A program made the position numbers and the translations under genes. Below, piece by piece: positions 23,578-34,800 of a stretch of DNA of 64,000 bases. Every line of letters starts with the position of its first letter. Positions within the stretch are counted from its first letter, which is position 1. The notes under the pieces were generated by a model that ran no database searches, was not told the origin of the DNA, and was given only the letters and a program-made list of their open reading frames with translations. Origin of the DNA: Rubinisphaera italica. Its GTDB lineage: Bacteria > Planctomycetota > Planctomycetia > Planctomycetales > Planctomycetaceae. Where the stretch lies: contig NZ_SJPG01000001.1 in the NCBI RefSeq assembly GCF_007859715.1, forward strand, positions 124,001 through 188,000. Reading direction: 5' to 3'.

Positions 23578-24780
23578 ATGTCGCAGCCAGCCCAATTGAA
23601 GTTTTTGACTGAAGATCAAGTCCGCCAAATCGCTTCCAGCCACGATTTGCCGTTGTATGTCTATTCCAAGAGCAAACTCGATGAAAATGCGAAAAAGCTG
23701 ACGTCGTGGCAGGCGCCTTATGGGGTGACGCTTCGATTTGCCATGAAAGCGAATCCGTTTCCTGAGGTGATTGCTCAGATCTATTCGCACGGAATCGGAA
23801 TCGATGCCAGCTCAGGCTACGAGGCTGAAGTCGCCATGCAGGCGGGCGTAAAACCAGCAGACATTCAGATCACTTCGCAGCAGATGCCGGATGATCTTGA
23901 GGAACTGATCAAGCAGGGCGTGAAGTTCAATGCCTGTTCGCTGCATCAATTGGAAACCTACGGCAAAATTGCTCCCAGCACTTCCGTCGGCGTGCGAATC
24001 AATCCCGGCAAGGGGACGGGCGAAGGACTCAATAATCGTCTCACCACAGCCGGAGTCGCGGCTAGCTTTGGGATCTGGCATGAATACATTGATCAGGTAC
24101 ATGAGCTGGCCAAAACGTATGATCTGACCATCGATATGGTGCACACCCATGCCGGCACAGGTGGCGATCCCGATAAATGGCTCGAAGTGACAACACGAAA
24201 CATGGAAATCGTCGAGAAGTTTCCGACGGCGACCAAAACCAGCATTGGCGGCGGCTTCAAAGTCGGACGGATGCCGGGCGAAAAGTCGGCTCAGATCGAT
24301 GTGATCTCTCCGCCAATCGCAAAACTGCTGGAGGAGTTTCATGAAAGAACCGGCCGCAAGATTCATCTGGAAGTCGAGCCGGGCTCGTTTCTGGTGGTCA
24401 ATATCGGCGCCCTCATCACCGAAATCATCGACATTAAAGACACCGGCAGCGAAGGCTACAACTTCATCCTGATCAACGCAGGCATGACCGAAATCCTCCG
24501 CCCGTCCCTTTACGGAGCCCAGCATCCTCTCGTCGTCGTTCCCAGAGAAGACAGACCCGCTGGTGAGGTGGTCGATTACGCAGTCAGTGGTCATTGCTGC
24601 GAAAGCGGCGACATGCTGACAGTCGCAGAGGGCGATCCCGAACGTCTCGAACCAAGATCACTGCAAAAAGCAGAACTCGGCGATTATCTCATCGTCGAAG
24701 ACGTCGGCGCCTACTGCGCAGGAATGCGAGCCGGTTCTTACAATTCGTTTCCGCTGACCAAAGAGGTTATGGTTGATTAA
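23578..24780 (+). CDS. lysA: Diaminopimelate decarboxylase family protein
   Basis: 400 residues, fold-type III PLP decarboxylase that converts meso-diaminopimelate to lysine. The Schiff-base lysine lies in RFAMKANPFP (K57), the Gly-rich phosphate-binding loop in SIGGGFKVGRMPGE (~220), HTHAGTGGD on the barrel wall, the catalytic Cys region SGHCCESGD (~337-345) and the C-terminal YCAGMRAGSYNSF. Together with dapL (9758-10990) it supports the aminotransferase lysine/DAP pathway. Related arginine/ornithine or carboxynorspermidine decarboxylases are less likely given the CESGD motif. The last ~50 bp (24713-24763) are duplicated 610 bp downstream. Confidence 0.85.
   Translation: MSQPAQLKFLTEDQVRQIASSHDLPLYVYSKSKLDENAKKLTSWQAPYGVTLRFAMKANPFPEVIAQIYSHGIGIDASSGYEAEVAMQAGVKPADIQITSQQMPDDLEELIKQGVKFNACSLHQLETYGKIAPSTSVGVRINPGKGTGEGLNNRLTTAGVAASFGIWHEYIDQVHELAKTYDLTIDMVHTHAGTGGDPDKWLEVTTRNMEIVEKFPTATKTSIGGGFKVGRMPGEKSAQIDVISPPIAKLLEEFHERTGRKIHLEVEPGSFLVVNIGALITEIIDIKDTGSEGYNFILINAGMTEILRPSLYGAQHPLVVVPREDRPAGEVVDYAVSGHCCESGDMLTVAEGDPERLEPRSLQKAELGDYLIVEDVGAYCAGMRAGSYNSFPLTKEVMVD
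24713..24763 (+). repeat. 51-bp direct repeat, copy 1 (lysA 3' end)
   Basis: This stretch at the end of lysA matches 25323-25373 at 49 of 51 positions (differences at 24716/25326 and 24729/25339). The two copies are in direct orientation, 610 bp apart, and bracket the orphan gene 24805-25251. Confidence 0.9.
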
Positions 24781-24804
24781 GTTATTGGAAAGACTCTCCA
24801 TTGA

Positions 24805-25251
24805 ATGGGTCTCATCATGCAGGAATTCAAAGTTATCCCACATCAGTCAATCGGCCCAATACATCTGGGGATGCTTCGGGATAATGTCCGGCAGATTTTT
24901 GGATATCCCAATTCAGTCGAACAAGCTCATGTGAAGTGGGGTATCCACTGGCCGGATCGGGATTTCTTTTTCAGGAACGCATTTCAGGTAACTTATAATT
25001 CCGAATTTGAGGTGACTCATATTGAAGTTGCCAGTGAGCCGGATTATGTCGTAACGTTTGCAGGAATTAATGTTCATACTGCCAACCCGCGGGAAGTGAT
25101 CGCCGCTCTTGAAAAACTGGCTCCCGTTGACAACGAATTCCGAGAGTATCCAGTTAACCTCTGGTCTCCAGATCTCGATTTGAATCTATTTCGATCTCAA
25201 ACTAATGATGGAAATTTCGAGACGATCGGAATCAGCATTCCTACCAGCTGA
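24805..25251 (+). CDS. Orphan protein flanked by lysA-end direct repeats
   Basis: 148 residues, soluble, no signal peptide. It begins with SIGPIHLGMLRDNVRQIFGYP, a pattern (I-x-LGM-x-x-x-x-V-x-x-I-x-G-x-P) that I associate loosely with small immunity-type or lipocalin-sized domains; the family is not certain. The remainder is beta-rich with aromatic residues (HWPDRDFFFRNAFQVTYN, VNLWSPDLDLNLF). GGAAAG stands ~12 nt before ATG 24805; ATG 24817 is an alternative. It sits between two 51-bp copies of the lysA 3' end, which suggests that it arrived or was rearranged as a unit. Confidence 0.7.
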   Translation: MGLIMQEFKVIPHQSIGPIHLGMLRDNVRQIFGYPNSVEQAHVKWGIHWPDRDFFFRNAFQVTYNSEFEVTHIEVASEPDYVVTFAGINVHTANPREVIAALEKLAPVDNEFREYPVNLWSPDLDLNLFRSQTNDGNFETIGISIPTS

Positions 25252-25322
25252 TTGCCTGATAAACTGAGCCCGAAATAATGTTGGGTTACGCGTTCCACTA
25301 ATCCAACCTACAGAACTACAGG

Positions 25323-25373
25323 ACTTCGCAGGAATGCGGGCCGGTTCTTACAATTCGTTTCCGCTGACCAAAG
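25323..25373 (+). repeat. 51-bp direct repeat, copy 2
   Basis: Second copy of the lysA 3' end in a non-coding stretch. In the lysA frame it would read on to a stop 8 nt later (AAAGTATTGTGA), so this copy could itself have been the original lysA terminus. An inverted GTTGGGTT...AATCCAAC pair stands ~40 bp upstream. Confidence 0.9.
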
Positions 25374-25470
25374 TATTGTGACAGATAGCCTACGACTTCA
25401 CTATCATTATTTCATCGGATACTCTGAAGGCAGGCTTTCGAAGTCCCTATTAACCTGAGCACAATGATCG

Positions 25471-26127
25471 ATGTCAGTTCAGTCCTACGATTTACTGCAG
25501 CGTATATTGGCAGTGTTCTCAATTTTATTAATTGTCAAAGTGACGATTGGCATCGTGCTGGGATATAATTTTTATCTGCCTCCTGACTTCAATTCTGATT
25601 TTCTTCGTGGACGGGAAGATTATTTCTATGGCGTTTATTGCTGGGCGTTCTATGTCCACATCATTTCCGGGCCAATCACATTATTTTTGGGCTTATTGTT
25701 ACTTAGCGAACCACTTCGCAATGCTTATCCACATTGGCATCGCTGCATGGGACGGTGTCAGGGGCTAATCGCTCTGTTTTTGTTGGCCCCCAGTGGGCTT
25801 TGGATGTCGCAGTACGCTTCCGGGGGAACGGCAGCAACAATCAGTTTAGCGTTACTGAGTTGTCTGACAGCAGTCGCTGTAGGGTTGGGATGGAATGCCG
25901 CGTTGCAACGTCGGTTCGAACTTCACCGCCGCTGGATGTTGCGAAGCTACCTAATGATCTGCTCTGCGGTCGTGCTGCGTCTACTGGGTGGACTGGGAAG
26001 TTTACTTGGAGAGGTGCCTTCGTGGTATGATCCCGCTACAACGTGGTTAAGCTGGCTTGTGCCTCTGATAATTTTTGAAATCTATCAGGCTCGGAATCCA
26101 AAATCGAAGCCGTATCGGAAGAGCTGA
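25471..26127 (+). CDS. DUF2306-type membrane protein
   Basis: 218 residues with about six transmembrane helices (ILAVFSILLIVKVTIGIVLG, YVHIISGPITLFLGLLLL, GLIALFLLAPSGLWMSQ, ISLALLSCLTAVAVGLGW, YLMICSAVVLRLLGG, WLSWLVPLIIFEIYQ). Conserved His/Arg positions match DUF2306: HIISGP, PHWHRCMGR and ELHRRWMLRS. The histidines suggest heme or metal coordination in the family, but no function is established. It stands alone downstream of the lysA-end repeat; no clear Shine-Dalgarno. Confidence 0.7.
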   Translation: MSVQSYDLLQRILAVFSILLIVKVTIGIVLGYNFYLPPDFNSDFLRGREDYFYGVYCWAFYVHIISGPITLFLGLLLLSEPLRNAYPHWHRCMGRCQGLIALFLLAPSGLWMSQYASGGTAATISLALLSCLTAVAVGLGWNAALQRRFELHRRWMLRSYLMICSAVVLRLLGGLGSLLGEVPSWYDPATTWLSWLVPLIIFEIYQARNPKSKPYRKS

Positions 26128-26317
26128 TTTAATCATGTTCTTCGATGGCCTTGGTTATCTCGACTGCAGAGGGAAAAGACTTCGATCATTGTATTTGTCG
26201 TTCGAAGTTGCTCAGCGTTGGCTGAACTCTGATCGCTTCGTAAGCGACTCTGCCAAAAGCAATTGCCTCGCGAGATTTTACTACTGCAGAACGAACTGAA
26301 CTACAATCGGGAACGAG

Positions 26318-27088
26318 TTAAAAGCCCTCATGATATAATATCTCATTGTCCTCGCTGGTGGCAGTGATCAATGCGCGTAAAATATCTTGCGAAATTTCTG
26401 CACTAAGAAATGTTACACGGCCATCGGCGAAGAGCACGTTCATTCCAGATTGATGTGGTAAGCGAGAATCATTGGAAATTTTCAGGAAAGAAGCTTCGCT
26501 TGCGTCTTGAGGGGCCATCCAATGGACGGCGTCTTCTTCAGGCATTTCGACAATTAAAAGAGTTTGGGCAAGTCCGTCTCCATTGGAGATTGTGTTCAAC
26601 TCCCTTCCTTCAGTGGCTTGAATACAACTGTCCGTCGTCACGATCGCTAAATATGAAGTATGTGTAGCAGGGCTACTGGATTCAGGGCATCGATAAATGT
26701 CAGGAGTCGTATTGAAGGCCTTCAAGTTTGCCGGGCTGTCCCATGGCTGGTTGAGGTCAATTTGACGATACAAGGCTACATTATTTAGGAACGGGAGGAG
26801 TAAAGTACGCCAGCTGTGCAATCGATGGCCCTGGGCGTCAACCGTGTATGCTGGTGGCAGAGTACCGTAAGTGTCTGCATAGTTATACAGAGCAATTCCA
26901 ATATTTCTCAGGTTATTTACGCACTGTGATCTTCGAGCCGCTGGACCCGCCCTCCGGGTGCCCGGCAGCATTAAAGCAATAAGGACTCCAACAATGAGTA
27001 CGGCGATGCCAACTTCAACCACTTTCAAACCGGCTCGACATTTCTCAGAATCAAATCCTTCTGCTTTTTTCGAAAAGTTGCTATTCAT
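26318..27088 (-). CDS. DUF1559 pilin-like protein with degenerate leader
   Basis: 256 residues. The DUF1559 plan is present: N-terminal hydrophobic helix, then RRSQCVNNLRNIGIALYNYADTYGTLPPAY, a central WRTLLLPFLNNVALYRQ, YRCPESS, and the C-terminal NVLFADGRVTFLSAEI. Typical members begin with [17 protein letters not shown]; here the region is AGLKVVEVGIAVLIVGVLIA, so the type IV prepilin cleavage/methylation site is altered (Gly and +5 Glu are kept). These proteins are massively expanded in planctomycetes with unknown role. Downstream of it on the same strand lies only non-coding sequence and the 3' end of 25471-26127. Confidence 0.75.
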   Translation of the reverse strand: MNSNFSKKAEGFDSEKCRAGLKVVEVGIAVLIVGVLIALMLPGTRRAGPAARRSQCVNNLRNIGIALYNYADTYGTLPPAYTVDAQGHRLHSWRTLLLPFLNNVALYRQIDLNQPWDSPANLKAFNTTPDIYRCPESSSPATHTSYLAIVTTDSCIQATEGRELNTISNGDGLAQTLLIVEMPEEDAVHWMAPQDASEASFLKISNDSRLPHQSGMNVLFADGRVTFLSAEISQDILRALITATSEDNEILYHEGF

Positions 27089-27269
27089 GTTGTCATCAGT
27101 TTCTGGTGATTTGGAAGCCAGTGTTTCGGATCTCTCACTATCCTATCATGATTTGTTGAACTACAGCAAAAGGAAACTGTAATTTTGTTTCATCGAGGAC
27201 GTGCTCTGTTGAGCTTATAATGATGTTCTTAAATTACTAATCTGCACTGAGGCGGATATGCAATCCGCC

Positions 27270-28688
27270 TTACTGCCCACCGCCAGCGAAGCTGAAAGTG
27301 AAGACATCTGTGATATCTGTAAACACAGGTTGCATGCCGAGGCGGACGTAGCGGCGGTCGGGGGAGACGACTGCGGTGGCATTGAGTTGCACACCCGAGT
27401 TGACTGGTGCGACAACGGGTGAGAAGCCGACGGCTCCGAAATTGTTGTTTTGTTGTAGTTGCGGTAGGACGTAGGAATGCGGCTTACGATACTGGTTTCG
27501 TAAATCGTGCAGCGTGAAGGCGGTTTCCTGTTTCTTTTGCTTGATGGTCTGCTTGATCGGTTCAAAGACGGGGGCTTGCTGAGTGCGTCGGCCCTGATGT
27601 AGCGAGATCCTGAATTTCTTCTCGGCTTTGTCGAAAACAACATTCACCATTTCAGTATTTTCGTGATCCGTCCCGGCATAGCGTGTTACTGTCAAACGTG
27701 CCCGATTACCGACGATTCGACCGGAGTTGTGTCGGACCGTGACAACATAATCCCCCGGAGCGGCGAATGCACAGACATAGTCTTCATAACACTCCGCCTG
27801 ATTCGGCCCTGCTCCTTCATGAAGGAGTGAGCCGCCGGATGCGGTATGGGGTTGAGCGAAGGAGCATTCGGTGCCGAGTGGTTCCTGAATAATTAAATCG
27901 AGATCGGCATCGCCTGACCAGGTCAGTTTTAATTGCAAATCGCGGATGAGTGCCTGCTGCAGGGTTTCGGTCATGCGATTCGCCTCTTCGGCCCGGCCTT
28001 CGTTTTCGAGGCGGAGTTTCCAGTCAGAGAGTAGCTTGATTGCCAGATCGTGCTGTTTTTGAAAGCCATCGTACCAGAAGTAAGTCAGAATTCCTGAAGC
28101 CGCCCAGGTCAGGCTCTCGATATCCTGCGTTTTGTCGGCCAGTTTTAAACCGAGCAGGTATGGCTCGGGACGGGTTGGTTCGAGTCGTGAGACCTGTCGA
28201 TACATTTTGAGTGCCTGCTTGTGAGCTCCCAGACGAACCAGATAGGCCGCAGAACCGAGAAGATTGGGGACATCGCGGACGTTGAAGTCCGTCATGGAAA
28301 GCAGGATCCGTTCGACTTCCTGCTCGGGACGCCCTTCGATTTGCATGGATAACGCGAGGACTTCATACATCCAGGGTTCTGGCTGACCTGCTCTTAAAGC
28401 CTCTTCAAGGGCGACAGTGATATGATCGAAATGTTTGTCTCGCTGCAACTTTTGAATCATTCTGCGAACTTGAGTTCCTTCCCGTTTCGTTGAGAAGTAC
28501 TGCTTCCAGAGTTCGCGATTGGGAGAGGCCTGCAGATTTTGGAGGGGATCGATCTCATCCTGAAAAAAGGTGACTGGAACAGAACTTTGCAGCAGAGGAA
28601 AGCAAAGGTTTTGAGCCGCGAGAGAGAATTTTTCCAATAAAAAAGCGAACTGAGAAACAGTGTTCTCAGTTCGCTCGATAATTACCAA
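27270..28688 (-). CDS. TPR / DUF2135-like (YfaP-type) protein
   Basis: The frame encodes up to 472 residues. TPR-like helices occupy ~80-215 (LGAHKQALKMYRQVSRLEPTRP). A YfaP/DUF2135-like beta domain follows at ~230-330 (LTWSGDADLDLIIQEP, ASGGSLLHEGAGPNQAECYE, APGDYVVTVRHN), and the C-terminus (VVSPDRRYVRLGMQPVFTDI) is of a kind recurrent in planctomycete secretin-like proteins. The first ~17 codons, from TTG 28688, overlap a strong terminator (28638-28674), so the real start is probably TTG 28637 or ATG 28460. It follows the VWA gene 28724-31234 on the same strand and probably works with it at the cell surface. Confidence 0.7.
   Translation of the reverse strand: MVIIERTENTVSQFAFLLEKFSLAAQNLCFPLLQSSVPVTFFQDEIDPLQNLQASPNRELWKQYFSTKREGTQVRRMIQKLQRDKHFDHITVALEEALRAGQPEPWMYEVLALSMQIEGRPEQEVERILLSMTDFNVRDVPNLLGSAAYLVRLGAHKQALKMYRQVSRLEPTRPEPYLLGLKLADKTQDIESLTWAASGILTYFWYDGFQKQHDLAIKLLSDWKLRLENEGRAEEANRMTETLQQALIRDLQLKLTWSGDADLDLIIQEPLGTECSFAQPHTASGGSLLHEGAGPNQAECYEDYVCAFAAPGDYVVTVRHNSGRIVGNRARLTVTRYAGTDHENTEMVNVVFDKAEKKFRISLHQGRRTQQAPVFEPIKQTIKQKKQETAFTLHDLRNQYRKPHSYVLPQLQQNNNFGAVGFSPVVAPVNSGVQLNATAVVSPDRRYVRLGMQPVFTDITDVFTFSFAGGGQ
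28638..28674 (-). terminator. Intrinsic terminator after the VWA gene
   Basis: On the minus strand a perfect 12-bp stem (GCGAACTGAGAA / TTCTCAGTTCGC, loop of 6) is followed by TTTTTTATT. It stands ~50 nt after the VWA stop codon and within the 5' end of the next open frame, so it either ends the VWA transcript or attenuates the downstream gene. Confidence 0.85.
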
Positions 28689-28723
28689 CTGGTTATTGCA
28701 ATATTCGCAATGGTGCAGAGAGG

Positions 28724-31234
<2,511 letters not shown>

Positions 31235-31806
31235 AGTGATGCATCTCCCGGGGCAGGCCCGTTGCATGCGGTCGTGGAAATCGGTATGGCCTCTCAACAA
31301 ATCAAAGCCAGCCCGGACCGCTCGGTGTCATTCGATAGTGGACGCGAAAATCTCTGCGAATGAATAATGAGATTATCAAGTCATATTAAAATGGATTGTA
31401 TCCTCAGTTTCGACCCCCTTTGAAGCTTTTTCTTCCGAAAATCATCAGAGTTAGCAGAATTGATCAGATTCCTCCCGAGCAGACGTCAGGGCAGAAACGG
31501 CAGTCCCAACCCGCAAAACCCTCAAACTTTCACTAACCGATACCAGACAACCTCTCAACCACTGATCTGTTAGCTAAGGCGGTCATGGAGAGATTTTCCT
31601 CATGTTCGACGCGTGTGGCCAATGTCGAGAGGCGAGTGGCAAGATGGCTTCGATACTATTATCAACCACTCTAACCTCTCACCCCTAACCTACTCTGGCC
31701 TCTGGCCTCTGGCCACTCAACACTGGCCTATTTCCGCTGTACAGATTGACGTTTGCCCTGCCGTATGACACTATGAAAGGAATGTCACTTCGAAGGATTG
31801 AGCGTT
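31235..31806. other. Spacer between VWA gene and lhr
   Basis: About 570 bases between divergent genes. It includes a low-complexity stretch with repeated TGGCCTCTGGCCTCTGGCC near 31690 and CTCTAACCTCTCACCCCTAA just before it. No gene, terminator or clear promoter recognised; an AAGGA Shine-Dalgarno at 31793-31797 serves lhr. Confidence 0.4.
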
Positions 31807-34800
31807 ATGTCGGTTGAACAATTTCATCCTCTGGTTGCCAAGTGGTTTGCGGAAAAGTTTGAGCAGCCTTCCGAGCCACAACGTCTTGGCTGGCCAGCAA
31901 TTGCGGCTGGCAAGCACGCTCTGATCGCCGCTCCGACCGGTTCCGGAAAAACGCTCACTGCTTTTCTGGCGATTATTGATCGTCTCTTTCGCCTTGCTCT
32001 CGCGGGCAAGCTGAAGGATGAGATCAATTGCATATACATTTCGCCACTGCGGGCACTTTCCAATGATATGCAAAAGAATCTGACGGAGCCGCTGCGGGAA
32101 ATACGCGAGCTGGCTCAGCAGGAAGGCTACAACGTTCCCGAAATTCGTATCGGATTGAGAACCGGCGACACACCTGCCAAAGACCGCGTGGCGATGATCA
32201 AAAAGCCACCTCAAATTGTGGTCACGACGCCAGAATCGCTCTACCTCTTATTAACAGCTGAAAAAAGCCGCGAGCGGCTCGGGACCACGCAAACCTTAAT
32301 CATTGATGAAATTCACGCGATGCTGCCCGATAAACGGGGCGCCCATCTGGCATTATCGCTCGAACGGCTCGAATCGATTTGTGAACGACCTCTGCAGAGA
32401 ATCGGTTTGTCTGCCACGCAAAAGCCGATTGAACTGGTTGCAGACTTTCTGCTGGGTACGCGAGATCGTTCCACTCCACTTCGCAGTGTCGACTGGGAAA
32501 TCGATCGTAATAAAGTGTCGGAAGAAAAACAGAAGCGATTGTTTAAAAATAATTCCGATGAGGCAGAACGGATACCAGATTCATCTCAAACCCGAACTCT
32601 GGAAATCATTAATATCGGGCATGCGCGGGATTTAGATCTCGGAATCGAAATTCCTCCCAGTCCGCTCTCTGCAATTTGCTCGCACGAACAATGGGCGGAA
32701 GTGAATACCCGCGTGATCGAACTGGTCAACTCTCATCGCAGCACTTTAATTTTTGTCAACACACGACGCATGGCCGAGCGGGTTTCGCATCAGTTGACTG
32801 AACTGCTGGGAGAGGATCAGGTCAGTAGCCATCATGGCTCGCTCTCTGCTGATATTCGACTCGATACCGAACAGCGTCTCAAAACCGGGCAACTCAAAGC
32901 GGTTGTCGCGACTGCATCGCTCGAACTGGGGATTGACGTCGGTTACATCGATCTGGTAATCCAACTTGGCTCCCCCGATGGCATCTCCAAATTCCTGCAA
33001 CGAATCGGTCGTTCCGGACATGCACTCGGGTTGACTCCGAAGGGGCGTCTGTTCGCTCTCACTCGTGATGAACTGGTCGAGTGCATGGGCTTGATCCGGG
33101 CTGTACGTTCCGGTCGGCTCGATGTGATTTGCTGCCGCAACGCCCCACTCGATGTGCTCGCCCAGCAACTGGTCGCTGAAGTCGCAGCCACAGAGTGGGA
33201 GACGGATAATCTCTTCGAATTGTTTCGCCGCGCCTGGCCGTATCAAAAATTGGAACGAAAAGACTTCGACGATGTGGTCGAATACCTCAGTGAAGGGATT
33301 ACGCATCAGACAGGCCGCAGCCGGACTTATCTACATCACGATCAAATTCAGAAACGTGTCCGCCCTCGCCGCAGTGCCCGACTGGTTGCCGTCAATAATG
33401 CGGGATCTATTCCCGATATCGGCTCCTATCGCGTGGTTGCCGAACCGGAGAATGTTGTCGTCGGTTCGCTCGATGAAGATTTCGCCGTCGAGAGTCAGGC
33501 AGGCGATGTCTTTCTGTTGGGGAACACATCCTGGCGACTCAAAGGAATCCGCGGGAACGATGCCATCGTGATCGACGCGCAGGGCGCTCCGCCGAGCGTG
33601 CCGTTCTGGAGAGGAGAGTCTCCCGGGCGAACGCTCGAACTTTCCGAAGAAGTTTCCCGACTGCGGGAAGAGATGGAAGCGAAACTTATCGCCGGGGAAT
33701 CGAAAGCCGACATCGCCAAATGGCTGAAAAAGGAAACGCACTGTTGTGATTTTGGTGCGGAACAAATTACGGAATACGTCGCCGCTCAAAGAGCCGCGTT
33801 GGGTTTGGTGCCGACTCACAAACGGATTGTTTTTGAACGCTTCTTCGATGAAACCGGCGGGATGCAACTGGTGGTACACGCTCCGTTTGGTAGTCGGATC
33901 ACAAGGGCGTGGGGCTTTGCGATGCGAAAACGGTTCTGTCGATCGTTCGACTTCGAACTGCAGGCAACTGCTGATGACGATGGTTTCATTCTCACACTCG
34001 GTCCGCAACACAGCTTCCCGATTGAATCCCTTTTTCCGATGCTGACCGCTGCCAATGCGTACAAATTACTGGAACAGGCTCTCATCTATGTGCCAACGTT
34101 TCAACTTCGCTGGCGCTGGAACCTCAACACCGCTCTGATTGTCGAACGCCGTAAAGCCGGCAAGCGGGTTCCCCCTGCTCTGCAGCGATTTCGGTCTGAC
34201 GATCTCCTCACGGCTGTTTTTCCCAAGCTGACCGGCTGTCAGGAAGAGCACGTCGGCGATCATGAAATCCCCGAGCATCCGCTCGTCAAGCAGACCATGG
34301 AAGACTGTTTCAACGAGGCGCTCAATTTTAATGAGTTGGTCAATATCCTGGGGCGAGTCGAAAAAGGAGAGATCACGTTCGTCGCCAAAGAAACCCGCGA
34401 GCCATCGCCCTTCTGTTATGAACTTCTGAATGCGAATCCGTATGCGTTTCTCGATGGAGGCGAGGCGATTGACCGCCGGGCACGAGCAGTGGGAACACGA
34501 AGGTCGGTTACTGTGGAATCGGTGAGTGATTTGAGTCGACTCGATCCACTGGCCATCGAACGCGTTCTCGAAGAAGCCTCGCCGGTCGTGCGGGATGCCG
34601 ATGAATTGCACGACTATTTACTGACTCGTATTCTGTTGCCGAAGAATGAAGGCCAACTCTGGTCTGACATGATGCAGCAATTGCAGGAGCAGCATCGCGT
34701 TACGTTGATCACCGTAGAAAATCATCAATTCTACATCCCGGCTGAAAAGCTGCTCATCGCGCAAGTCCTCTGGCCAGAACTGGAGATGGAGCCAGAAGTG

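Noticed and set aside
31660..31735. Tandem TGGCCTC units as possible CRISPR or VNTR
   Set aside because: Only about three short irregular units without spacers.
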